A DNA stretch of 64,000 bases from CALBRZ01 sp964511065 (GTDB taxonomy: Bacteria > Planctomycetota > Planctomycetia > Pirellulales > S012-138), in NCBI GenBank assembly GCA_964511065.1, contig CAZEEG010000010.1, forward strand, positions 1-64,000, written 5' to 3'. Numbering within the stretch: the stretch's first letter is position 1; each line of letters starts with the position of its first letter. Below the pieces are notes generated by a model that had not been told where the DNA came from, did not search any database, and saw only the letters and a list, made by a program, of their open reading frames with translations. The position numbers were made by a program, and so were the translations under genes. Shown one piece after another: positions 56,449-64,000 of the stretch.

Positions 56449-58188
56449 CTAGCCCCGTTGCCATCCGCGCCGTTCTTTCTTGGCGAGTAGGGCTTGCGAA
56501 TGCGCAGCGACCTGCTTCCATAGGGCCTTCCAGTCGCTGCCATCTTCCAGCGTGGCCACGTAAGCCTGCAAGAATCGCACGCAATGGCTGCGGCGGATGC
56601 GAGGGTGCAGCACAAGCGACGCTGCAAGACGGGCCAGGTTGCGTGCCCGCTCCCGGTTGCGAAGCCACACGCGGACGCGGAGGCCGTCGAGGTCGATGAT
56701 GGCCGTCTCCACCTGATCGCCGCGCTGCACCGCCAGCAGGTTGCCCCATTTCAGGTCGCGGTGGGCGATCCGCCAGCGGTGCAAGTTGCCAATCAACTGC
56801 CCCAGGCTGGCCGCCGTCGATCGGGCAAGCCGCTCGCCTTCGGCCCGAGGCAAGTCCGCCAGTCGCCAGGCAAACAGGTGCAGGTTCTCGGCCCCATCGA
56901 TCCATTGGGTTGCCAGGTAGCTGTCGCGGCCTGGCGGGTCGATCACGCAAAGCGGTCGGGCCGTGGCGACCGCCCGCTGCCAAAGCGCTTGGCCGCGATA
57001 CCAACTGGCCAAGGCTCGGGACCGACGCAGCGGTGCCAGCCACCGCTTCCATCCACCAACCAGGCGGCACCGCTTCCAGGCGATCTTGGTCGGTACGCCG
57101 TCCACGATCAACTCCGCCTGGACCAACACGCTGGTGTGCGACAGTTTCAACGGATGGTGGTGAAACTGGGCCAGGATGGCCTCGGGATTGGCGGCGAGCT
57201 CGCCCAGTGTCTCAGGGCTGATGGAGCGAATGGCGTGAACCCGGGTTCGCCCCCACCGAAAACTCTGAAAGTCGCGGTTGTTGCGCAGCGCTCGCCGATC
57301 GCGACCGCGCATGTTTCGGCAGGCGAATGCCCTGGCCACGGCGGCCACTTCGGCGGCGGCGCGGCGAGGGCAGGCCAGTTGCAGGTCGGTTCGATGCGTC
57401 AGGTAGGCGCGCCAGAATCGCCAGCGGTCCGTGCGGCTGGTGACGGCGATCATGCCGGCTTGCAGCATCACGAGGTTATTTCGAGTCTGCCGCCACGAAA
57501 GCGGCCGCGTGAAGCGGACTCCCGGCAGGTCGATCAGGTGCAATCGCGGCCAAGGCAACACTCGGTCGCCAGTACGGTCGGCCGCTTCATGAAGGGAGTC
57601 TGGAGTTGAGCCGTCCGGGCCGGTGGGCGGTTCCCAGGTCACCAGCAGGTTGCCGGCATGCAAGTCGTCCTGCACCACTCCGTGCGAGTGCAGCTTGGCA
57701 CAGAAGGCGGCCAGGGCACGTGTCAGCCGGTGTCGCAGCACGGTTCTTGAGCGAGGGCTATAGTGGCTCAGATACTCCACCACGCACGTATCCAGCGGGA
57801 TCGCGCCCGGCAGGGCCTCGGTCACAAAGAAGTTGTCGAGCACCAAGCCGTGGCGGCGTTGTTCGCCGTATCCGATCGCATGGGCGGTCGGCACGCGGCG
57901 GCGAGAAACCTCGCGCATCTTGCGAAATTCGCGCCGCGCGGCACTGGCCCTGACGAGCGTTCGGCCGGCCCGGCCCACGGACGTGCAACGATAGTGCTTG
58001 ACGTAAACGCTTTGGTCGCCCAGGTCCACACGGTATACAGTTCGATGTTCACCGGTCTTGACGATGCTGGCCTGGCCGTTTTCAAGCCATTGCTTGAGCG
58101 GCAATCCGCCCTGGTTCAGCAGACGCGATTCCCAACCTGGTGACAGATGCCAGTCGATTGGGCCAGATTGCTGAACGCCGCCGCTCAC
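56449..58188 (-). CDS. Two tandem lipopolysaccharide-kinase-like (WaaP/Kdo kinase) domains
   Basis: 579 residues with GTG start after AAGGAA. Domain 1 (about 40-260) has the ATP Lys64 (VYVKHY), the catalytic loop QDDLHAGN (Asp175, Asn180) and the metal Asp220 (LIDLPG). Domain 2 (about 345-565) has Lys372 (AWKR), HRDLKWGN with Asp478 and Asn483, and Asp499 (IIDLDG). Both look catalytically complete. The family phosphorylates heptose or Kdo in lipopolysaccharide, or protein or lipid targets. Single-domain members are usual, so this fusion of two similar kinases in one chain is odd. It is cytosolic, without membrane helices. It could add two phosphates to one glycan acceptor or let one domain regulate the other. 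Confidence 0.88.
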   Translation of the reverse strand: MSGGVQQSGPIDWHLSPGWESRLLNQGGLPLKQWLENGQASIVKTGEHRTVYRVDLGDQSVYVKHYRCTSVGRAGRTLVRASAARREFRKMREVSRRRVPTAHAIGYGEQRRHGLVLDNFFVTEALPGAIPLDTCVVEYLSHYSPRSRTVLRHRLTRALAAFCAKLHSHGVVQDDLHAGNLLVTWEPPTGPDGSTPDSLHEAADRTGDRVLPWPRLHLIDLPGVRFTRPLSWRQTRNNLVMLQAGMIAVTSRTDRWRFWRAYLTHRTDLQLACPRRAAAEVAAVARAFACRNMRGRDRRALRNNRDFQSFRWGRTRVHAIRSISPETLGELAANPEAILAQFHHHPLKLSHTSVLVQAELIVDGVPTKIAWKRCRLVGGWKRWLAPLRRSRALASWYRGQALWQRAVATARPLCVIDPPGRDSYLATQWIDGAENLHLFAWRLADLPRAEGERLARSTAASLGQLIGNLHRWRIAHRDLKWGNLLAVQRGDQVETAIIDLDGLRVRVWLRNRERARNLARLAASLVLHPRIRRSHCVRFLQAYVATLEDGSDWKALWKQVAAHSQALLAKKERRGWQRG

Positions 58189-58370
58189 ACGTTTTCCTTA
58201 TGCTCTGCCCGCCGCTGCGCTGGGGGGCCGCTTTTTTGCCCTGCTCGTGGAGCGGCAAGGCTAGCAATCGACCCGCGGAGCGACAAGACCAAGTAGCAAA
58301 CAGGCCTTGCTGTGCCGGCAGTGCCAGCGGCCAGAAGCATTTGCCTGGCTGGACCGCGGTGCGCAGCAGG

Positions 58371-59564
58371 TCATTCCCGGCTAGCTGCCGCAAGTACGTC
58401 GACCAGTCTGGCGATCATTTCAGGGCTGTGTGCCGCGGTCAGGCAGATGCGCAGGCAGGCTTCGCCCGGGCGAACCGATGGCGGGCGAATGGCCGGAATC
58501 CACAGTCCTTGTTCCCGGAGTGCTGCCGAAAGGTCCAGTGCTTTCTGGCTGTCGCCCACCACCAGCGGCACAATCTGGCTGGCGGATTGTCCCAGATTCC
58601 AACCTTGGCGGCGCAAGCGGTCGGCCAACTTCGCGGCCGCAGCCAGCAGTTGTTCACGGCGCTGCGGTTCCTCCCGCACAATCTGCAATGCCGCCAGGGC
58701 CGCCGCGGCGTTGGATGGTGGGGCCGCCGTGGAAAAGATATATGGCCTCGCGCGGTTGATCAGCCATTGGATCAAGGCATCGGGGCCGGCGACAAAGCCG
58801 CCACTGCATCCCAGGGCCTTGCTGAGCGTGCCCACGCGGATACTCACGGCCTGCTCCACGCCGGCCGCTTCGCACAACCCACGACCCGAGGCGCCGAATA
58901 CGCCGGTCGCATGTGCTTCGTCGACCATCAGCATGGCGTGATGCTTCTCGGCTAGCTCTGCAAGCTGCGCTAGCGGCGCCATGTCGCCATGCATGCTGAA
59001 CAGCGTATCAGTGACGATCAACCGCCGCCGCGCGTCACCGGCCGCTGCCAGTTGCGAGCGCAGTGCTGCCATGTCGCCGTGGGGATAGATATGCACGTCG
59101 GCCCGGGAAAGCCGGCAGCCATCGACAATGCTGGCATGGTTCAGTTCGTCGCTGAAGACGGCATCGCCGCGGCCCACCAGCGAACAGATTGTGCCGACAT
59201 TCGCCGCATAGCCCGAGGCGAACACGAGCGCGGCCTCAGTGCCTTCAAAGGCTGCCAGCTCCCGTTCCAGGTCGGCCTGCCACGAGGTATAGCCCACCAC
59301 CAGTGGGCTGGCCCCGGCTCCCCAGCCCACTTTGCCGATGGCTTGCCGGGCGGCCTCGGCAACACGCGAATCGACAGACAGCCCCAGGTAATCGTTCGAG
59401 GCAAAGTTCAGCCAGGTTTGCCCTCCGCGCGACAGCAAGCCGGGGCCGGCGCCATCGCGGGCGTGGAGTGTCCGCCGCAGATGTTGTTGGTCGAGCGATT
59501 CGAGGGCCTCGGGCAGCCAGGCCAGCGACGGTGGTAAAGAACTCACGGCGGCACCTTGATGCAT
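58371..59564 (-). CDS. bioF: 8-amino-7-oxononanoate synthase
   Basis: 397 residues of the alpha-oxoamine synthase family. It condenses pimeloyl-CoA/ACP with alanine in biotin synthesis using PLP. Motifs are FASNDYLGL, LNHASI with His143 (stacks on PLP), VDEAHATG (214-221) and the Schiff-base Lys249 in TLSKALGCSGG. The close relative 2-amino-3-oxobutyrate CoA ligase is a possible alternative, but length and sequence fit BioF. The start could also be the GTG at 59546, which has AAGGTG before it. Not clustered with other bio genes. Confidence 0.9.
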   Translation of the reverse strand: MHQGAAVSSLPPSLAWLPEALESLDQQHLRRTLHARDGAGPGLLSRGGQTWLNFASNDYLGLSVDSRVAEAARQAIGKVGWGAGASPLVVGYTSWQADLERELAAFEGTEAALVFASGYAANVGTICSLVGRGDAVFSDELNHASIVDGCRLSRADVHIYPHGDMAALRSQLAAAGDARRRLIVTDTLFSMHGDMAPLAQLAELAEKHHAMLMVDEAHATGVFGASGRGLCEAAGVEQAVSIRVGTLSKALGCSGGFVAGPDALIQWLINRARPYIFSTAAPPSNAAAALAALQIVREEPQRREQLLAAAAKLADRLRRQGWNLGQSASQIVPLVVGDSQKALDLSAALREQGLWIPAIRPPSVRPGEACLRICLTAAHSPEMIARLVDVLAAASRE

Positions 59565-59715
59565 TTGAGCGAATGGGCCTCATTGCCGCGGCAGCGAGGC
59601 GTGCTCCGAGGACGGTAAGCCCCGTAGCGCTTGGAAGAAGCGATGAACCATGCAACATGGCGCTGGAATCGCAGAAGCGGGTTAGCGCGGCAGCTCACGC
59701 CCGACCAGCGTTACG

Positions 59716-62316
59716 TTAATCCGGTTGTGCCTGCCGCTTCCATCTTTCAATCAAGTTGAGGGCTGCCAATGGTGTCAAGCCGTTGATGTCCAATTGCCGC
59801 AGTTCATCGAGCAGCGGATGCTCCGCGGGGCCAAATAGTGTGAGCTGCATGGCCGAGCCTTTGGGCCGCTCCTGAGGCGTGTGGATGGCTTGGACACCTG
59901 CTGCGTGCTGACCTTCCAGTTCCCAAAGCACATCCTTGGCCCGGTCGATGACTTCCCGCGGTACCCCGGCCAGGCGGGCCACGTGAATGCCGTAGCTCTT
60001 GTCCGCGGCCCCGGGCACGATCTTGTGCAGAAAGACGATCTCGTCTTCCCACTCTCGGACGGCCACGTTGTAGTTCTTCAACCGTGGCAGGCTTTGGGCC
60101 AGGTTGGTCAACTCGTGGTAATGGGTGGCGAACAGCGTCCGGCAACCAATGCTGTCGTGCAGGTGCTCGGTCACGCTCCAGGCAAGCGACACGCCATCGT
60201 AGGTGCTGGTTCCGCGGCCGATCTCGTCCAGAATCACCAGGCTGCGCTGGGTGGCCGTGTTGAGGATGCGGGCTGTCTCCGTCATTTCCACCATGAACGT
60301 ACTGCGGCCCCGCGCCAACTCGTCGCTGGCACCGACGCGGGCAAAGATGCGGTCCGCAATGCCGATGGTGGCCTTGGCCGCTGGGACAAAACTGCCCATC
60401 TGGGCCATCAGCGCGAGCAGTGCGACCTGGCGGATATAGGTGCTCTTGCCGGCCATGTTCGGGCCAGTGATGAGCAGTAGCGTGCCATCGTCGCCACCGA
60501 GGCTAATGTCGTTGGGAACAAACGTTCCTTCCGGTTCGGTGACGTCGAGCACCGGGTGCCGGCCTTCCTCGATCCGGAGCACGGGTTCTTCGGTCATTTC
60601 TGGCCGGCAATAGCCGCGGAGTCTCGCTTGCTCGGCCAGCGCGCACAGCACGTCGAGTTGGGCCAACACGTCGGCCGAGGCCTGCATCCGTTGCACCAGG
60701 CCTTCGACTTGCCCTCGCAGTTCGAGAAACACCCGATGTTCAAGTGCCTTGGCCTGCTCGTCGGCCGAAAGTACTTTCTCCTCGTACTCCTTCAGCTCCG
60801 GCGTGATGTACCGCTCGGCGTTCTTGATGGTCTGTTTGCGTATGTATTCGGCCGGGACCTTGTCGCGGTGGGCGTGGGTGACCTCCAGGTAATAGCCAAA
60901 GACCTTGTTGAAGCCGACCTTGAGCGATGGGATGCCGGTGCGCTCGATCTCCTGCTTTTGATAGCCGGCGATCCATTGCTTGCCGCCCTGCGCCAGTTCG
61001 CGCAGGTTATCCAGTTCCGGCAGGTAGCCCGCCCGGATGAAGCCGCCCTCGCTGCTGTTCAACGGGCAATCGGCTTCCAACGCCGCCTCGAGCCGGGTGG
61101 TCAGTTCCGCGCACAAGTCGAGCCGGCCTTCCAGTTCGTTCAAGAGTTGGCTGGTTCGAGCGGCCAACTTGGCTTTGATGGCGGGAAGCCGCCGCATCGT
61201 CCGGCCGATAAAACTCAAATCGCGAGGGCTCGCCCTGCCGGTGGTGACGCGGGCCAATAACCTCTGGAGGTCGTACACGTCGCCAAGCTGTTCGCGCAGT
61301 TCGCCGCAGGTTCGGGTATCGCGGAGCAGTTCTTCCACTGCCTCGTGTCGTGCCCGGATGGCGTCGAGATTGGTCAGTGGTGCGGCCAACCAGTCGGCCA
61401 GACGGCGCGACCCCATGGCGGTCATCGTGCGGTCGAGTATTCCCAGCAGGGAGCCCTCGCGGCGGCCTTCGCGGATGGTGGCCGTGATTTCGAGACTGCG
61501 GCGCGAAGCCTCGTCGATTTCCAGCGCATCGCCGGGCCGGTACGGAATCAGCGCGTCGATGTGGCCCAACTGGGTTTTTTGCGTTTCGGCCAGGTAATCC
61601 AGAATGGCGCCGGCAGCGGCCAGGGCTGGAGCGTCCTGCTCGTCGAACCCAAAACCGCCCATATCCTTGGTGCCGAAGTGGTCCGCCAACTTGCGGGCCG
61701 ATTCCACCTGCGCGAATGTCCAGTCGGGCCGCCGCGTGATCAGCATGTGCTGAGGCAGCAACTCGGGCGGCAACGCCTCGGCCAAATCCACACTGTCGGC
61801 GAGCAAACACTCCGAGGGCGCCAGCCGAGCCAACTCGTCGATGATGCGCGACCGCGTACCGCACGAGGCATAAAAGGTGCCGGTGGAAAGCTCGACCCAG
61901 GCCAAGCCGAGGGATGGGCCCTTGGTGAGGGCGATGGCTGCCAGGAAATTGCTCTGGCGAGGGTCCAGCAGGGCATCATCGGTCACGGTGCCAGGGGTGA
62001 CAATCCGCGTCACCTCGCGTTTGACGAGCCCCTTGGCTTCCTTGGGATCTTCGACCTGTTCGCAAATGGCCGCCCGGTGACCGGCCGCAATGAGCTTGGC
62101 CAGGTAGCTTTCCAACTGGTGGTGCGGGAAGCCGGCCATGGGAATAGGGTTTTCGCCCTTGTCGCGGCTGGTGAGTGTCAGCCCCAACTCCTTGGCCGCC
62201 AGCTTGGCATCGTCATGAAACAGCTCGTAGAAGTCCCCCATGCGGAACAGCAACAGGGCATCGGGGCAGGCCTTCTTGGCCTCCTCGTACTGCCGCATCA
62301 TCGGGGTGGATGCCAT
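59716..62316 (-). CDS. mutS: DNA mismatch repair protein MutS
   Basis: 866 residues, the normal size of MutS-I. The N-terminal mismatch-contact motif is GDFYELF (Phe29, Glu31), with the rest of domain I after it. Walker A is ITGPNMAGKSTYIRQ, Walker B is LVILDEIGRGTST, and the dimer-helix region follows. It recognises base mismatches and recruits MutL. The start at 62316 has TAGGGCT before it; the frame is open to 62508. BioF follows on the same strand after 150 bases; mutL is not near. Confidence 0.97.
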   Translation of the reverse strand: MASTPMMRQYEEAKKACPDALLLFRMGDFYELFHDDAKLAAKELGLTLTSRDKGENPIPMAGFPHHQLESYLAKLIAAGHRAAICEQVEDPKEAKGLVKREVTRIVTPGTVTDDALLDPRQSNFLAAIALTKGPSLGLAWVELSTGTFYASCGTRSRIIDELARLAPSECLLADSVDLAEALPPELLPQHMLITRRPDWTFAQVESARKLADHFGTKDMGGFGFDEQDAPALAAAGAILDYLAETQKTQLGHIDALIPYRPGDALEIDEASRRSLEITATIREGRREGSLLGILDRTMTAMGSRRLADWLAAPLTNLDAIRARHEAVEELLRDTRTCGELREQLGDVYDLQRLLARVTTGRASPRDLSFIGRTMRRLPAIKAKLAARTSQLLNELEGRLDLCAELTTRLEAALEADCPLNSSEGGFIRAGYLPELDNLRELAQGGKQWIAGYQKQEIERTGIPSLKVGFNKVFGYYLEVTHAHRDKVPAEYIRKQTIKNAERYITPELKEYEEKVLSADEQAKALEHRVFLELRGQVEGLVQRMQASADVLAQLDVLCALAEQARLRGYCRPEMTEEPVLRIEEGRHPVLDVTEPEGTFVPNDISLGGDDGTLLLITGPNMAGKSTYIRQVALLALMAQMGSFVPAAKATIGIADRIFARVGASDELARGRSTFMVEMTETARILNTATQRSLVILDEIGRGTSTYDGVSLAWSVTEHLHDSIGCRTLFATHYHELTNLAQSLPRLKNYNVAVREWEDEIVFLHKIVPGAADKSYGIHVARLAGVPREVIDRAKDVLWELEGQHAAGVQAIHTPQERPKGSAMQLTLFGPAEHPLLDELRQLDINGLTPLAALNLIERWKRQAQPD

Positions 62317-62657
62317 AGCCCTACAACAAACGATTTCAAAATGGAATGAATGCGAGAAATGCGAAAAATGTGGCCTCTGCAAACATTGGTTGCTGCCAGA
62401 ACGCCAGGGGAGCCGCCAGGCATGTTCTGGCTTCCGGCCGCAAGGGACGCATGCTAGCAGACCCGGCCTAGGGCACTCAAGGGTGGCAACGCCGGGAGCG
62501 GGCTGCAATGGCGGGGCAGGGCAGGGGAGTGCCCGATCAAGAGATGCTGCTTGAGGGGATAGCGGCAGATTGTCTATACTGCGCAGGCAGCAAAGACGGT
62601 GGTGGATGTCACCGTCGGCAGCGCGTTCAGGAGGTACCGACTTCGGAGCACGGAATC
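62317..62657. promoter_or_regulatory. Divergent intergenic region between mutS and the winged-helix gene, with an inverted repeat
   Basis: About 340 bases with promoters in both directions. An 8-bp inverted repeat (GCCAGAAC at 62395-62402 with GTTCTGGC at 62424-62431) and short ATGCGAAAAATG-like repeats near 62350 are possible regulator sites. No gene is supported. Confidence 0.35.
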
Positions 62658-62879
62658 ATGTCGATGGCAACCCTTCCTTCCGCTGTCGCCCGAATTGGCG
62701 AAGCGGCCGGCCAACTTTGGCACCATCTCAACGAAAACGGGCCGCAATCGATCTCCAAGCTCGTTAAGGATATCGAGGCCCCCCGCGACTTGGTGATGCA
62801 AGCCCTGGGGTGGCTGGCGCGGGAGGACAAGATTGCGATCGACGAAGAGAATCGCAGTCGAATTGTTTCGCTCAAGTAG
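62658..62879 (+). CDS. DUF2582 winged-helix protein
   Basis: 73 residues. It contains the compact winged-helix pattern ARIGEAAGQLWHHLNENGPQSISKL, a second helix MQALGWLAREDKI and a beta hairpin EENRSRIVSL. These proteins may bind DNA or act as adapters; the family is unstudied. The ATG at 62658 has CGGAG before it. It faces the desaturase gene 50 bases downstream. Confidence 0.85.
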   Translation: MSMATLPSAVARIGEAAGQLWHHLNENGPQSISKLVKDIEAPRDLVMQALGWLAREDKIAIDEENRSRIVSLK

Positions 62880-62930
62880 ACTGCTACAGGCCTTGGTATG
62901 GAGGGCCTATTGAAAGGCCTCTGCGATCCG

Positions 62931-64000
62931 TTAGGTCGTCTTCGCGGTTTCGCTGGCCTGGGGCTGGTCCGAGTCGAGCGAATCGGTGGCGGGATCGGTT
63001 TCTTCCATGGGCCGGCCACCTTCGTTGACGGTGGTCACCTTCCGCCCTGCCCAACGTAAGTGCTTGGGTGGAATGATGTTCGACGCCAAGCCCATCTTCT
63101 CCAACAACCTGATGAAGTGGTAGTTCAGGTCGAACTCCCACCATCGGTGCTGCACGGAGCACGATGCCTGGTCGAAGTGGTGGTTGTTATGCCAGCCTTC
63201 GCCACCGGTGATGACCGCTACAAACCAGTTGTTGCGGCTGCCTTCATCGGTGGTGTAGTTGCGATACCCAAACAGGTGGGTCAGCGAATTAACAGCCCAG
63301 GTGATGTGCCACACGTACACGGTGCGGACCACCACACCCCAAAGCAGGCAACTCCAAGCCAGTTGCCAGGCTGCATCCATGCCGCCCCAGTAATATCCCA
63401 GGCCAAACCCGGCGTAGAAAATCGCCAAGGCGTGTAACAGGTAGATGCCGGGCCACACCCAGCGGTGCTTCTCCAAATACAGGTAGAACGGATCGGAGAG
63501 GATGTCTCGGGCGTAGCGGTGGTACGCTGAGATATCGTGCGTGCCGCGGTTCTCTACGAGCAGCCAGCCAATGTGCGACCAAAAGAAGTTCACAAAGGGG
63601 CTGTGAGGATCTTCCTGATGATCGGAGTGGTTGTGGTGGATGCGGTGCCACGCAACCCATTTGGCCGGCGTATCTTGCGCACAGCAGAGGGCATTGATCA
63701 CAAAGCACCGCTCCACCCACTTGGGTGTGCGAAAGCTCTTGTGGGTCAGTTGGCGGTGATAGCAGATGGGGATGCCCAACTGACCGAAGAAGTTAATCCC
63801 GACAAAAAATAGCGCAACGCCCGTCCAACTGAAGAAATACGGCACAAAGATCAGCAGGACGGCCAGATGCATCACGATGAACGGAATCGCGTACACCCAA
63901 AGAATCCTTCCCCGCACCAGTGTGGAAGGATAGGGTAGCCGCGCAGGTCGCGAGGCTTGCGACGTATCGGCTTGCTTCTGCTTGGGAACGGTCGCTACCT
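62931..64000 (-). CDS. Membrane fatty acid desaturase (acyl-CoA delta-9 type), 5' end beyond the window
   Basis: At least 328 residues with four membrane helices. The three histidine boxes of di-iron desaturases are intact: HRQLTHKSF, HRIHHNHSD and GWHNNHHFD. It introduces a double bond into saturated acyl-CoA or acyl chains at the membrane, using electrons from a carrier. A GTG at 63917 could start it, but the frame is open to the window edge. The extra codons (TLVRGRILWV preceded by LPYPS) look like the conserved family N-terminus, so the true start probably lies to the right of the window. Confidence 0.93.
   Translation of the reverse strand, partial: VATVPKQKQADTSQASRPARLPYPSTLVRGRILWVYAIPFIVMHLAVLLIFVPYFFSWTGVALFFVGINFFGQLGIPICYHRQLTHKSFRTPKWVERCFVINALCCAQDTPAKWVAWHRIHHNHSDHQEDPHSPFVNFFWSHIGWLLVENRGTHDISAYHRYARDILSDPFYLYLEKHRWVWPGIYLLHALAIFYAGFGLGYYWGGMDAAWQLAWSCLLWGVVVRTVYVWHITWAVNSLTHLFGYRNYTTDEGSRNNWFVAVITGGEGWHNNHHFDQASCSVQHRWWEFDLNYHFIRLLEKMGLASNIIPPKHLRWAGRKVTTVNEGGRPMEETDPATDSLDSDQPQASETAKTT

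Overview
The window reads as a chromosomal segment of a planctomycete, probably of the Pirellulales. Supporting signs are a GC-rich composition, widely spaced genes with long non-coding gaps, and a giant surface protein carrying the planctomycete N-terminal FExMExRxLLSA-type export motif. It also has a very large PVC-type protein joining a beta-propeller, a helical region and a c-type haem, tetrahydromethanopterin-linked C1 metabolism in a bacterium, a peptidase C25 protein, and many small secreted c-type cytochromes. I see no rRNA, tRNA, CRISPR array, insertion sequence, phage block or integrase. This is core or ordinary accessory chromosome rather than an obvious mobile island.

Layout. 1-6.3 kb: a Ser/Thr kinase with a degenerate receiver tail, a small cytochrome, a HIT protein, a small membrane protein and, divergently, a methylene-H4MPT dehydrogenase. 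6.3-14 kb (minus strand): glyceraldehyde-3-phosphate dehydrogenase, then a secreted seven-bladed WD40 protein followed by a 1570-residue SdrD/Cna-B-type surface protein whose gene contains near-identical 339-bp direct repeats. 14.3-18.3 kb: a small membrane gene that looks frameshifted and a 1199-residue AsmA-like protein. 18.6-24 kb (plus): glycogen synthase and a GH57 glucan-acting enzyme (alpha-glucan metabolism), then a 62-residue YtjA-type membrane protein. 24-27 kb: the giant PVC cytochrome. 27.7-34 kb: a HerA/DUF87-like ATPase, a GNAT-like protein, a DRR-repeat protein and a neutral zinc metallopeptidase. 34-37 kb: a class III aminotransferase diverging from a DUF1338 (2-oxoadipate dioxygenase/decarboxylase) protein, a plausible lysine/2-aminoadipate catabolic pair. 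37-43 kb: PilT, LeuC (no LeuD beside it), a cytochrome, an unknown small protein and an HtrA-like protease. 43-49.2 kb: a YfcE-type phosphodiesterase, a C25 peptidase, an Nramp-like transporter and a two-haem cytochrome. 49.4-53.4 kb: a TgpA-like transglutaminase and a DUF58 protein without the usual MoxR ATPase. 53.9-64 kb: an SMP-30-like protein, a MazG-like pyrophosphohydrolase overlapping a pseudo-receiver protein, a protein with two tandem lipopolysaccharide-kinase-like domains, BioF, MutS, a DUF2582 winged helix and a fatty acid desaturase that runs off the right end.

The genes do not form one obvious new multi-gene system. The best candidates for new biology are the tandem WaaP-like double kinase, the two proteins with degenerate receivers (one fused to a Ser/Thr kinase, one overlapping a nucleotide pyrophosphohydrolase), the short DUF1338/aminotransferase pair, the unrecognised HerA-type ATPase with a long coiled-coil tail, and the repeat-driven variability of the SdrD-type adhesin. 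Family assignments come from motifs read by eye; no database search was run.
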